A stretch of DNA of 23,349 nt from a virus. The translations under genes were made by a program, and so were the position numbers. Positions 1 through 6,864 of the stretch are shown piece by piece (within the stretch, counting starts at the first letter, position 1; the number at the start of each line of letters is the position of its first letter). The stretch is taken from the IMG/VR virus record IMGVR_UViG_3300043395_000773, positions 1-23,349 of that record; one strand, written 5' to 3'. The notes under the pieces were generated by a model. It worked only from the letters and a program-made list of their open reading frames with translations. It made no database searches and had not been told where the DNA came from.

Positions 1-51
1 ACTTTACGCCTAACAACATTTCATTTTCAAAGTTTATTAAACTTGTAAATA

Positions 52-591
52 CTATCTAGGTTTGACTTGAAAATGTTCAAATGTTCTCTGCACACAAACA
101 GCCTGCCAATATGAATCCTCATCTGCACTATGCAAATTTTGTTGGATAGCTTTTCGAGGATCTGCAGGCATCATATTAAAAATAGTACGGCAGTCACATA
201 CCTGCCAATACGCCCAATTACGATGATGATTAAATTGTCTAAATAAATCTTCTAAAATAACCATGTCAAACTGCGGGCCTTGACACCAAATTTTATCCAC
301 CCCAACTAGATAGCGATTTAAATCTTTAAAAAACATATCTAAGTCAACACGACCAAACTCGCTAAATGCTTCCTCGCGAATATGTTCAGCTTGTTTACTC
401 CACCATTCTAGTGTACCCTGATCAACGCTACGGTCGGCCTTCAACTGCTCATCGGCACTGGGACGCCACAACATCTTTGAGTGAGGCTCGTTCGTGGTAT
501 ACGGATCAAATTTAACGGCTCCAACACTAAGTACCACACAGTTAGGATTTGTACCTAATGTTTCGATATCAATCATTGCGTGTGTGCTCAT
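52..591 (-). CDS. DnaQ-like (DEDDh) 3'-5' exonuclease
   Basis: 179 aa, probably a stand-alone 3'-5' exonuclease acting on DNA or RNA ends in the cytoplasm. Visible motifs: ExoI as DIETLG (D8, E10), ExoII as WCQGPQFDMV with its Asp near residue 109, and a late ExoIII region with H154 and D159 in HSADEDSYWQA, which is the DEDDh order. The protein resembles the small phage and mycobacterial Rv2179c-like exonucleases and carries no polymerase domain. The ATG at 591 is preceded by AGGAAAG. A start at M6 (MIDIETLG) would also fit the family, which often begins right before ExoI. It overlaps the end of the upstream oxygenase by 4 bases, so the two are probably translated together. Family is well supported; substrate is unknown. 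Confidence 0.85.
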   Translation of the reverse strand: MSTHAMIDIETLGTNPNCVVLSVGAVKFDPYTTNEPHSKMLWRPSADEQLKADRSVDQGTLEWWSKQAEHIREEAFSEFGRVDLDMFFKDLNRYLVGVDKIWCQGPQFDMVILEDLFRQFNHHRNWAYWQVCDCRTIFNMMPADPRKAIQQNLHSADEDSYWQAVCVQRTFEHFQVKPR

Positions 592-1133
592 GTTCTTTCC
601 TCAAACGATTTCAGTGTACAATTAATATTAAAAGCAATAGATATTCTGCGACTGCTGTAACGCATAGCCGGTACTTCGTGCTTTAACCAGCTTGGGAAAC
701 ACACTAGCATACCAGGCTCGGGATTTATAATTAAACCACCTTCAAATTTTAATGGACTTGCATTGGAAGCGGCTTCAGCATAATATACTGCTGAATAAAG
801 TCTATCAGAATGATCGTGTAAGGCTGCGCCTTCGCCCTTATTGTAGATTGATGCCCAACATTGAACAACCGATACATTGAAATCATTATCGTTTAGTGCC
901 GTCCTTACACAATCCTCAACCGCAATAATCAGTTGGTCAAAGTCGGTTGTATGCTTATGGGCAAAATAATCAGTATGCCACGCAATAACATTTGAAGTGT
1001 TACTGTCTGGATACCGATCCTTAAAAGAAAGTACTGAGTTTACAATTTGGTTGTGATCAATTTGATTATTCAAATCAAACACAAAAACTTGTGCATTTCT
1101 TGGTACTGTAATTAGATGTTTGATTATACTCAT
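588..1133 (-). CDS. 2OG-Fe(II) oxygenase superfamily protein (TIGR02466-like)
   Basis: 181 aa from the ATG at 1133. Double-stranded beta-helix oxygenase expected to use Fe(II), O2 and 2-oxoglutarate to hydroxylate an unknown substrate. Iron ligands appear as HDHSD (H106, H108, D110), followed by YSAVYY, then FPSWLKHEV (H152) and RRISIAFN with the 2OG-binding Arg near 162-163. This order matches the phage TIGR02466 group. An ATG 15 bases further upstream is rejected: it lies inside a perfect TATAAT box, and TATAAT plus 6 bases puts the transcript start on the A of the ATG at 1133. The mRNA may therefore be leaderless. It is one of three such oxygenases in the window; the target could be a protein, nucleotide or sugar. 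Confidence 0.85.
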   Translation of the reverse strand: MSIIKHLITVPRNAQVFVFDLNNQIDHNQIVNSVLSFKDRYPDSNTSNVIAWHTDYFAHKHTTDFDQLIIAVEDCVRTALNDNDFNVSVVQCWASIYNKGEGAALHDHSDRLYSAVYYAEAASNASPLKFEGGLIINPEPGMLVCFPSWLKHEVPAMRYSSRRISIAFNINCTLKSFEERT

Positions 1134-1139
1134 TTGCTT

Positions 1140-1168
1140 ATTATACAAGCAAATAAAATATTTGTCAA
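1140..1168 (-). promoter_or_regulatory. Perfect sigma70-type promoter, possibly leaderless
   Basis: TTGACA at 1163-1168, a 17-base spacer and TATAAT at 1140-1145, all consensus. Six bases (AAGCAA) separate the -10 box from the ATG at 1131-1133, so the expected +1 is the A of that ATG. The -35 box lies just past the stop codon of the upstream glycosyltransferase (1169-1171). Probably an early promoter read by host RNA polymerase. Confidence 0.85.
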
Positions 1169-2026
1169 TTACAAAGTGATAGTTTCGTCGTCGGCAATTT
1201 TATTATTGTCAACAGCATTCAACTGTCCTGCACCTTTAACACCTTGAGCAAATTTCATTTTTACAAAAGGATCTTGTTTTCCGGTGACAACATTATCCCA
1301 CCAATGACTGTGCTGACCAATTTTGTCTAAGAACCATGCTAATTTGTATGCGCTAGCTACACGCATCTTTTGTAAATTTGGATGACCAAAGTCTCTAGGA
1401 TCATCGGGGTTGCCTTCCATATACTTACGATTCTGGAAAGTAGGATCGTTGTTATTGCCAGTAATGTCTGCACGATCGTGCGTAACATTGATTGTAGTAC
1501 GTTCAAAAATATCTAACATGTATGCAATATGGCTCAACCAAGCATCATTTTGTGCATTTTGGCTTAGATGATCTAGTAACATGTACCAGTCGCGCGGTAC
1601 GATGGGGAAAATAGCATAAGGATGACCTTCATGGTTATCAGTTGGTGCTAATAGTTTAAATTGACCATTGTAGCTTCTAATGACATCGTCCCATCCTTGG
1701 CTATTCATTACAGCATCATCGTTCCAGAAAAATAGCCATTCGCCGTTACTGTGTCCTGCAAGTGTGTTTACATATGTATGTAAGTTTTCGTACCCTAATG
1801 GTTTGAACACACTTGCTCTACATTCAACATTATATTGCTTTAGTAATGGTGCAATTTCTGTTTTAATATATTCTGTTACTTCTTTATCGTCATCATCGAT
1901 GCCTAGTAATAGTTCAATCTTGTTTGGCAATGTTGCTGTAGAAATAAGACTTTCCAAACTTCTCTTTAGAGTTTCTTTTCTTCCGCGAGTGGGTAAGAGT
2001 ACTGAGATAATTGTATCACTTGCCAT
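1169..2026 (-). CDS. Family 2-like glycosyltransferase
   Basis: 285 aa from the ATG at 2026. GT-A fold glycosyltransferase: the start ISVLLPTRGR is the usual family 2 first strand with nucleotide-sugar loop, followed by LLLGIDDDD and an acidic metal-binding site FFWNDDAV (DD at 103-104). The second half (GHPYAIFPIVPRDWY..., GHPNLQKMR) is specific to phage-type enzymes. The longest frame would start at 2083, deep inside the preceding glycosyltransferase. The ATG at 2026 has AGGTG 9 bases upstream, begins right before the conserved fold, and overlaps the upstream gene by 11 bases. It probably modifies DNA bases, virion glycans or host surface sugar; donor and acceptor are unknown. Confidence 0.8.
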   Translation of the reverse strand: MASDTIISVLLPTRGRKETLKRSLESLISTATLPNKIELLLGIDDDDKEVTEYIKTEIAPLLKQYNVECRASVFKPLGYENLHTYVNTLAGHSNGEWLFFWNDDAVMNSQGWDDVIRSYNGQFKLLAPTDNHEGHPYAIFPIVPRDWYMLLDHLSQNAQNDAWLSHIAYMLDIFERTTINVTHDRADITGNNNDPTFQNRKYMEGNPDDPRDFGHPNLQKMRVASAYKLAWFLDKIGQHSHWWDNVVTGKQDPFVKMKFAQGVKGAGQLNAVDNNKIADDETITL

Positions 2027-2942
2027 GCTTGTTTTCACCTGTGAATAGCTTACGGATATTGCCGCGGAATGTGTAATGCCCAACGTGGTTAAGTGCTGTG
2101 CGTGGATCCAAATAAACTTCTCCGCCCATCATTTGCCACAAGCGACAGAAGGTATAATCTTCGCTTAGGTATCTGCGTGACTCTGGATCAATCATAGTAT
2201 CAAACAGCGCATACATGTATGGCTCAAACTTTTGATCAACATTGATATCATTTACATACTTGAGTTCAGGATGTGCATCCATCATTTGTTGAATAACATC
2301 TTTTCTAATACACATAAAGCCTGTGCCAGCATCTTTTAAACGTACAAGGTTGTCTACGATTTGAACCTGTGGCGTTCTATTACCCTGTTCATCCTTAAGG
2401 AAATCAAAGTTTACAACATAGTTTGAACTATGTCCTTCAATTGTGTCAGGTGTTTCTTCGGGGATGGTACGAGCAGCATGAACGATACTTTGCCAATTGA
2501 TTGCTTTCTTTGGATATGCACCAACTGTAATTGGCTTATCATATGCAATCATTCTTAACAGGTCTTCTGGCTGGAACTCGATATCTGCGTCAATGAAAAA
2601 TAAATGCGTAGCATCTTTGTTTTCCATAAAGAAGCTAACTAATGTATTACGTCCTCTAGTAATAAGACTTTCGTTTGCAAGTGTGCTAACAGTATACTTA
2701 ATATCATATTTGTTACAGAGAATTGACAGTCGCATCATACTACGGAAATACGGCTCTCCAATTTGTCCGCCATAACAAGGGGTAGCAATAAAAATATGTT
2801 TACTTCGTAGTAAACCAATTGGAATTTCAATCTTTGCATCAAGCAAACGATACATGACATCGTCGTTGGCTTGCGACGCTGGTTCATTGTTATTGTTATT
2901 CTTATTTTGCGCTTCGGCAGCTCTACGTTCTTTTCGGTTCAT
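2016..2942 (-). CDS. Phage GT-A glycosyltransferase
   Basis: 308 aa. Begins with a charged, Asn-rich stretch (residues 1-27, five Asn in a row), then HIFIATPCYGGQIGEPYF and a DxD-type metal and sugar-nucleotide site LFFIDADIEF (D118, D120). The C-terminal half has GAYPKKAINW, DAGTGFMCIRKDV, SEDYTFCRLW and LNHVGHYTF, the pattern of phage-encoded GT-A transferases. It probably transfers a sugar from a nucleotide donor to an unknown phage or host acceptor. AGGA precedes the ATG at 2942. It overlaps the next glycosyltransferase by 11 bases, so the pair should be co-translated and may act in sequence. No promoter was recognised in the 90 bases upstream. Confidence 0.82.
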   Translation of the reverse strand: MNRKERRAAEAQNKNNNNNEPASQANDDVMYRLLDAKIEIPIGLLRSKHIFIATPCYGGQIGEPYFRSMMRLSILCNKYDIKYTVSTLANESLITRGRNTLVSFFMENKDATHLFFIDADIEFQPEDLLRMIAYDKPITVGAYPKKAINWQSIVHAARTIPEETPDTIEGHSSNYVVNFDFLKDEQGNRTPQVQIVDNLVRLKDAGTGFMCIRKDVIQQMMDAHPELKYVNDINVDQKFEPYMYALFDTMIDPESRRYLSEDYTFCRLWQMMGGEVYLDPRTALNHVGHYTFRGNIRKLFTGENKHGK

Positions 2943-3032
2943 TGTGTGTCCTGTTAAAAATAATTGTTTTCTACACTTAAAGTAACCCTCATAGTGTGCA
3001 TTGTTAAGAGGCAGTTTGGGTGTTGTTAAACT

Positions 3033-3108
3033 TGGTGGAGGATAGCAGGATCGAACTGCTGACCTATAGCTTGCAAAGCTACCGCTCTCCCAGCTGAGCT
3101 AATCCCCC
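3033..3108 (-). tRNA. tRNA-Ala (TGC)
   Basis: Full cloverleaf on the minus strand: acceptor GGGGGAT/ATCCTCC with one G-T pair, D-arm GCTC/GAGC, anticodon loop TTTGCAA, T-arm AGCAG/CTGCT with loop TTCGATC, discriminator A and an encoded CCA at 3033-3035. The anticodon TGC reads GCN Ala codons. It is 58 bases downstream of tRNA-Gly and probably shares its transcript. The stretch 2943-3032 downstream holds nothing I can recognise. Confidence 0.95.
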
Positions 3109-3166
3109 AGTTTCTAATAATTATCTATGCATGTATTAAAACGTATTATTAAGTGGCTTAAAAATA

Positions 3167-3242
<76 letters not shown>

Positions 3243-3249
3243 ATGAATT

Positions 3250-3257
3250 TATTTATG
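3250..3257 (-). promoter_or_regulatory. T4-type late promoter box before the tRNA pair
   Basis: CATAAATA on the minus strand. With T4 late spacing (+1 six bases after the box) transcription would start about 3244, only two bases before the tRNA-Gly 5' end. In such AT-rich DNA one box alone is weak evidence; its intergenic place supports it. Confidence 0.5.
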
Positions 3258-3295
3258 TTAGAAAAATGTTGGTAACAAATACTTTGGATAAAATT

Positions 3296-3319
3296 TCAGC
3301 GTACTTCCTTGTACGCTGA
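3296..3319 (-). terminator. Hairpin after the EF-hand gene
   Basis: Perfect 9-bp inverted repeat TCAGCGTAC/GTACGCTGA with a 6-base loop, followed on the minus strand by AAATTTTA. It lies 12 bases past the stop codon of the EF-hand gene. The U-tract is weak, so termination may be partial, allowing read-through into the tRNAs. Confidence 0.6.
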
Positions 3320-3330
3320 GATCTTAATAA

Positions 3331-3588
3331 TTAAGAATTTTTTTCTTCTAGTTGGCAGTTGCCAAGTAGATAATCCTTCGCTGTTCTTAATTCTGCTTCT
3401 GAAAGCACGCCATCGCCGTTTTTATCAGCTAGTTCAAAGAGATGTTTTGAAACTTTGCACTTATCTGCAAGTTCTACATAACTTACACGATTGTCTTGGT
3501 TTTTATCAAACTTATATACTCGCTCAGCACCAAATGCTGAAACCGATACTACTAGTCCAATAATTAATGCAGTTGTTGCGCGAAACAT
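3331..3588 (-). CDS. Secreted EF-hand calcium-binding protein
   Basis: 85 aa. Residues 1-21 form a signal peptide: Arg near the start, hydrophobic core ALIIGLVVSVSAF, and a likely cleavage after SAFGA. The rest is two canonical EF-hand loops: D28-x-N-x-D32-x-R-x-S36-x-x-E39, and D55-x-N57-x-D59-x-V-x-S63-x-x-E66, both with Glu at position 12. Cys44 and Cys78 could form a disulphide. The product should be a small periplasmic or secreted Ca2+-binding protein. Function is unknown: it might buffer calcium at the envelope, act in adsorption or exclusion, or regulate an exported enzyme. It is a single gene with a late-type box upstream and a hairpin downstream, so probably its own late transcription unit. 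Confidence 0.85.
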   Translation of the reverse strand: MFRATTALIIGLVVSVSAFGAERVYKFDKNQDNRVSYVELADKCKVSKHLFELADKNGDGVLSEAELRTAKDYLLGNCQLEEKNS

Positions 3589-3646
3589 AAAAATACCTAT
3601 AGAATATGCTTAACTCTTGTACAGGTTTTGTACAGGATAGCGGGAA

Positions 3647-3654
3647 TATTTATG
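3647..3654 (-). promoter_or_regulatory. T4-type late promoter box for the EF-hand gene
   Basis: CATAAATA between the stop of ahpD and the EF-hand gene. The predicted start near 3641 gives a 53-base leader. The leader contains two copies of TTGTACAGG spaced 10 bases apart on the plus strand (about 3617-3636). Confidence 0.55.
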
Positions 3655-3666
3655 ACTTCTATACGC

Positions 3667-4191
3667 TCAACCTACCAGAACTTTGCATACACTATTAATA
3701 ACACTAGCTATGCGACCAATATCTTTAAGCTGATCTAAGCTATACCCTGCTTCCTTTAGTGTATTAAAGTGACTCTTAACGCAGAAGTGACACTTGCCTA
3801 CAATACTGGCTGCTAAACTGTATGCCTCAAATCTTTCTTTCGTGGTGCCACCATGACTAGCTATAGCATTCATACGAAGCCCTGGGCTCATACCCTTAAA
3901 TGCGTTATCCACCATTTCATTATATGGATACCATATGTTGTTTTGTGCCATTATACTGGCTGCTGTCATTGCGGCATCGCGTTCTTTTGTTGTAACTTCT
4001 GTGCCGTCCGACATAGCTGATAAAATAATACTAACAATCTTTCCATTACCAGTTGCTACTGCGGCTGCTAGAGCGCAACCTTCTGCAACAACAGGATCTA
4101 GGGTTGAACGCAATAAAACTGCATCTAGATTTAATCTTGTATCCTTGGCGTAATCAGGCAATGCATCCTTGATAATCTCTACCCAGTTCAT
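3667..4191 (-). CDS. ahpD: Alkyl hydroperoxide reductase AhpD-like protein
   Basis: 174 aa, full length for AhpD. Thioredoxin-like CxxC protein of the AhpD/CMD all-helical fold that re-reduces the peroxiredoxin AhpC. The active site KCHFCVKSH gives C134, C137 and H141, with E122 twelve residues before the first Cys. This Glu-12-Cys-xx-Cys-xxx-His spacing equals that of Mycobacterium tuberculosis AhpD (E118, C130, C133, H137). It is the last gene of the HNH-ahpC-SGNH-SGNH-ahpD operon and overlaps the preceding SGNH gene by 4 bases (ATGA). An AhpC with a C-terminal CxC lies 1 kb upstream in the same operon, so both halves of a peroxide-reducing system are present. Family call is strong; the pairing is inferred from residues and context. 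Confidence 0.9.
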   Translation of the reverse strand: MNWVEIIKDALPDYAKDTRLNLDAVLLRSTLDPVVAEGCALAAAVATGNGKIVSIILSAMSDGTEVTTKERDAAMTAASIMAQNNIWYPYNEMVDNAFKGMSPGLRMNAIASHGGTTKERFEAYSLAASIVGKCHFCVKSHFNTLKEAGYSLDQLKDIGRIASVINSVCKVLVG

Positions 4192-4583
4192 TTTGTAATT
4201 TCTCCTATTTTTCTATAACCCTTACCCGTGGGATGAATACCATCTTTGCTGACATCAGGAATACGTATGATCCAATCGCGATGCTGATTAGCAACGTCTT
4301 CAACAATCTCTTGGATATCAGGTTTAATTGCAGGTAAAATCCAATAGACTCGATCAGCAGTTATTCTGTTGCGAATACGCTCTAGTTCATAACGAGTTTT
4401 GACACCCTGATGATCATTAGATCCTAGACTGATAATCACAGTCTTGGCTGCTAGGTCTTTGCCGCCGTGTGTTTTATTCCATTGCCAGCTATTGATGCCG
4501 CCTTTGGCATAGGCCACACATTCTGTGCGAACCTGGTGTGTACCAACAGCAATACTATCTCCTAATATTAAACATTCAAGCAT
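4188..4583 (-). CDS. Small SGNH/GDSL-type hydrolase
   Basis: 131 aa from the ATG at 4583, which has GGAG 7 bases upstream. The longer frame from 4598 would start inside the preceding gene without such a site. SGNH blocks are all visible: GDS at 8-10 (nucleophile Ser10), Gly29 in the block II region, GSND at 54-57 (oxyanion Asn56) and DGIH with D114 and H117. It is expected to hydrolyse an ester, for example an acetyl group on a sugar or a lipid ester. No signal peptide is present, so it acts inside the cell or in the virion. It overlaps the neighbouring genes on both sides (8 and 4 bases) and sits between a second SGNH protein and AhpD. Substrate unknown. Confidence 0.82.
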   Translation of the reverse strand: MLECLILGDSIAVGTHQVRTECVAYAKGGINSWQWNKTHGGKDLAAKTVIISLGSNDHQGVKTRYELERIRNRITADRVYWILPAIKPDIQEIVEDVANQHRDWIIRIPDVSKDGIHPTGKGYRKIGEITK

Positions 4584-5196
4584 TTGTTTCTCCAACAATT
4601 TTATTGTATAACTTATCAGCTATTTCTTTGTGGCAATCCTCGCCAAAGTGTACTCCATCAAGTGCTAACGGGAATTTCTTTTCTAGCATTTCAAAATTAA
4701 AATTTTCTAGTTTTAAATTTCTTGCCCACTTAGGTATAATATGATCTAGTGGATGCCATTTGTAATAGTCAACATCCATAGAGTAAAAGGATATGCCTTT
4801 AGATTCAAGATATAATTGTGCATGGTGCATATGCAATTTATTTTTTATCACCATATTGTACATATCTTGATTATCAAGCCACTCCTTGGTCCAACGTCCT
4901 AAATTTTTATGTTCTCCGTTTGGTTGGAAAACTATATCTCTGGTCTTATATGTCCACATTATAAAACATAAATCGCCAGACTCAAATTTAAAATTTAAAA
5001 GTTTAAATAATATACCTGCATTACTAAGAGCAGGTTCTCCTAGATTAATACATGAATAATTTAATTTATTAGCTAAAAGTTGCGGCCAAGCAAGTTTACT
5101 TGGGTGAGGCCCTGCCCCGCCATTAACTGCATTATAGCAATCTGATAGGGCCTCACCGTATGTACAACTACACCCAAATGCAACTACTCGTGGCAT
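4576..5196 (-). CDS. SGNH-like hydrolase
   Basis: 206 aa from the ATG at 5196, one base after the stop of ahpC (TAATATG), so translation is probably coupled. The fold starts VVAFGCSCTYG, where the usual GDS is GCS with Ser10 as nucleophile. NLGEPALSN supplies the block II Gly and Asn, and DGVHF near residue 180 supplies the catalytic Asp and His. This GCSCTYG variant is seen in phage and marine bacterial SGNH proteins of unknown substrate. The middle (about 75-160) is rich in aromatic residues and is not recognised. It neighbours a smaller SGNH protein, so the two may form one enzyme or act in sequence. An esterase or acyltransferase role is inferred only. Confidence 0.72.
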   Translation of the reverse strand: MPRVVAFGCSCTYGEALSDCYNAVNGGAGPHPSKLAWPQLLANKLNYSCINLGEPALSNAGILFKLLNFKFESGDLCFIMWTYKTRDIVFQPNGEHKNLGRWTKEWLDNQDMYNMVIKNKLHMHHAQLYLESKGISFYSMDVDYYKWHPLDHIIPKWARNLKLENFNFEMLEKKFPLALDGVHFGEDCHKEIADKLYNKIVGETNA

Positions 5197-5197
5197 A

Positions 5198-5743
5198 TTA
5201 CAGAGTGGCGCCACCAACTGGACGGCTGCATGGGCATAGTTCGCCAGTCTGAAGTGCGTCTAGTACGCGAAGTGTTTCATCTGGGCTACGACCTACGTCA
5301 AGGTTGTTTACTGTTACGTGCTGGATAACGTTGTCTGGGTCAACAATGAATGTTGCACGAAGTGCTGCACCAGCTGGTGCGTAGAAGATACCTAGCTGTT
5401 CTGCGAGGCTGTTGCCATCACGAGCAACATCTGCAAACATCCAGCTATTGGTTTTCTTAAGGTCTTCATGATGTGTACGCCAGGCTAACTTACAAAACTC
5501 ATTGTCTGTGCTGCCAACTAGTAGTACCGCATCGCGATCTGCAAAGTCGTTGTTTAGCTTGTCATATGCTACAATTTCTGTTGGGCATACAAAAGTAAAA
5601 TCCTTTGGATAGAACACAATGACCTTCCATTTGCCTTCAAAGCTCTTGTCTGTTAATGTTTCAAAAGCACCATCTGGTGTTAACGCACCAGGTTTCACTC
5701 CTGTTACTGCAAAACTTGTTACTACATCGCCTACTGTTTTCAT
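5198..5743 (-). CDS. ahpC: Peroxiredoxin AhpC-like
   Basis: 181 aa, complete 2-Cys peroxiredoxin. The peroxidatic site is DFTFVCPTE with C53; the conserved Arg is R129 in AALRATFIVDPD. The C-terminus GELCPCSRPVGG carries C170 and C172, a CxC like the C174/C176 pair of mycobacterial AhpC, which is reduced by AhpD. An AhpD-like gene closes the same operon. It should reduce H2O2, organic peroxides or peroxynitrite in the infected cell. AAGGAG lies 7-8 bases before the ATG at 5743. It follows the HNH-like gene by 11 bases. Its GC content looks a little higher than that of its neighbours, which may reflect acquisition from a host, but I did not compute this. Confidence 0.93.
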   Translation of the reverse strand: MKTVGDVVTSFAVTGVKPGALTPDGAFETLTDKSFEGKWKVIVFYPKDFTFVCPTEIVAYDKLNNDFADRDAVLLVGSTDNEFCKLAWRTHHEDLKKTNSWMFADVARDGNSLAEQLGIFYAPAGAALRATFIVDPDNVIQHVTVNNLDVGRSPDETLRVLDALQTGELCPCSRPVGGATL

Positions 5744-5754
5744 TTTAAATCTCC

Positions 5755-6102
5755 TTATTTTTGTGATCTACAATTTGGACAAATCAGTTTTAAATTTTCT
5801 TCAGCATTGTTATGACTGTTGTTGTCGCGATAATCCACAACTAATGGAATACTTGATCCATTGTGCATTTCATTTAAACATTCTTCACAACGATAACCAC
5901 GCTGTTCAATGAGATACTTTTTAACCCACTCAGGAACTTGACGCCATGCAGTTTCGCCTTTATGTTGTTTCCACTCAGTTACTAATAATCTACTGCGATG
6001 TTGTTGTTGACAACTATTATTACAATATTTGTTAGTATAACTGTGTCCTTTAACAGGATTAATTTTCCCGCAGTTCAGACAGGTAAAACATGCTGCCGTC
6101 AT
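5755..6102 (-). CDS. Degenerate HNH-type zinc protein
   Basis: 115 aa. N-terminal zinc-ribbon-like part with C5/C8/C11 and C27/C31, then a C-terminal HNH-type part: YRCEEC (C72, C75), VVDYRDNNSHNNAEENLKLICPNCRSQ. In active phage HNH endonucleases the corresponding run is DH-I-D-G-N...NN..ENL..LCPNCHSQ. Here the metal-binding His is Tyr91 and the His after the last Cys is Arg112, while the zinc Cys and the NN..ENL motif are kept. It is therefore probably a structural or DNA-binding zinc protein rather than a nuclease. GAGGATATA precedes the ATG. It heads the ahpC operon behind a late-type box, and could be a regulator or a decayed homing gene. Confidence 0.75.
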   Translation of the reverse strand: MTAACFTCLNCGKINPVKGHSYTNKYCNNSCQQQHRSRLLVTEWKQHKGETAWRQVPEWVKKYLIEQRGYRCEECLNEMHNGSSIPLVVDYRDNNSHNNAEENLKLICPNCRSQK

Positions 6103-6116
6103 TATATCCTCATTAG

Positions 6117-6160
6117 GTAGAGCAAATTGTAAAGCACTCTATATGTATTTATTGCTCTAC
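6117..6160. repeat. 9-bp inverted repeat around the operon promoter
   Basis: GTAGAGCAA at 6117-6125 and its exact complement TTGCTCTAC at 6152-6160, 26 bases apart. The late-type box at 6146-6153 lies between and partly inside the right arm. The predicted transcript would not include both arms, so a DNA-level operator is more likely than an RNA hairpin. Confidence 0.45.
6146..6153 (-). promoter_or_regulatory. T4-type late promoter box for the ahpC operon
   Basis: AATAAATA on the minus strand, predicted start near 6140, leader about 38 bases before the HNH-like gene. No other promoter is obvious before ahpC, so the HNH-ahpC-SGNH-SGNH-ahpD set probably starts here. Confidence 0.5.
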
Positions 6161-6200
6161 AAAAATACGCACATGAAAACTGGCAAATTTTAGTCAAAAA

Positions 6201-6222
6201 AATAGGACCCGGAGGCCCTATT
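6201..6222 (-). terminator. Terminator after the GH19 endolysin gene
   Basis: Stem AATAGGGCC/GGTCCTATT (9 bp, one G-T pair) with loop TCCG, then seven T on the minus strand. The other side is also T-rich, so it may work in both directions. The stretch 6103-6240 holds this terminator, the inverted repeat and the late box. Confidence 0.85.
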
Positions 6223-6240
6223 TTCTTTTTGTTTGTTTAG

Positions 6241-6855
6241 TTATGCTAACCAGCTAGCATACTTTTTGGTCTTTTCAGCACGATCGTCTAAACCATGGGT
6301 ACCACCGTTAATACGTTTTGTGAGCTCTAGGATAGCTGCATCGTTAACGCCTTTATCACAGATAGCCCATAGCTTGTTTGTTTCAAAGAAGAACATTGCA
6401 CTTTCAAACGCATACTTGGTAGCAACAACATCTGGATTTGTTACAATTTCAGGATCGCCCTGATACTTAGCAAATGCTTCATAGTTGCTTTTACCAGTTA
6501 ACTGAATAGCACCACGACCACGATACTTGTATCCGTCACCACTCTTTTCATCACCGTTGCCCATGCGTCCACCGTAAACACGGTTAGCAATCATTTCTGG
6601 CTTACGCTCATACTTAGCGGCTGTGGCTGCATCAGGAAAATACTTTTTAAAGATGCCTAATAGACCTTGTGCGCCATAGTTTAGGTTTTCGTTGAATGTT
6701 TTAAATCCACCTGATTCGTGGGCGCATTGTGCAAAAAAGTGTGCTGCTCTCGCATCACTTAGCTTGTAAAATGCTTGTGCAGCCTTTAGTGTGCCAGGTC
6801 CCCATGCGCCATCCGATGTAGCGCCAACCTTTTCTTGTAGAATTTTTACTGACAT
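6241..6855 (-). CDS. GH19 chitinase-like endolysin
   Basis: 204 aa. Phage lysozyme of the glycoside hydrolase 19 (chitinase class I) fold, expected to cut the glycan strands of peptidoglycan during lysis. HESGG (E47) is the general acid site of the family. GGRMGNGDEKSGDGYKYRGRGAIQLTGKSNY is the typical substrate-cleft run. The N-terminal 25 residues (LQEKVGATSDGAWGPGTLKA) look like a shortened peptidoglycan-binding repeat. No signal peptide or membrane segment, so it needs a holin, which I did not find in this window. The ATG at 6855 is preceded by AAGGAG. It lies 9 bases after the M15 peptidase gene, so the two lytic enzymes are co-transcribed. Confidence 0.9.
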   Translation of the reverse strand: MSVKILQEKVGATSDGAWGPGTLKAAQAFYKLSDARAAHFFAQCAHESGGFKTFNENLNYGAQGLLGIFKKYFPDAATAAKYERKPEMIANRVYGGRMGNGDEKSGDGYKYRGRGAIQLTGKSNYEAFAKYQGDPEIVTNPDVVATKYAFESAMFFFETNKLWAICDKGVNDAAILELTKRINGGTHGLDDRAEKTKKYASWLA

Positions 6856-6864
6856 GTGTGCTCC

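Noticed and set aside
1680-2048. Plus-strand open frame of 122 codons opposite the glycosyltransferases
   Set aside because: Composition is that of an antisense shadow, and it crosses two well-supported genes.
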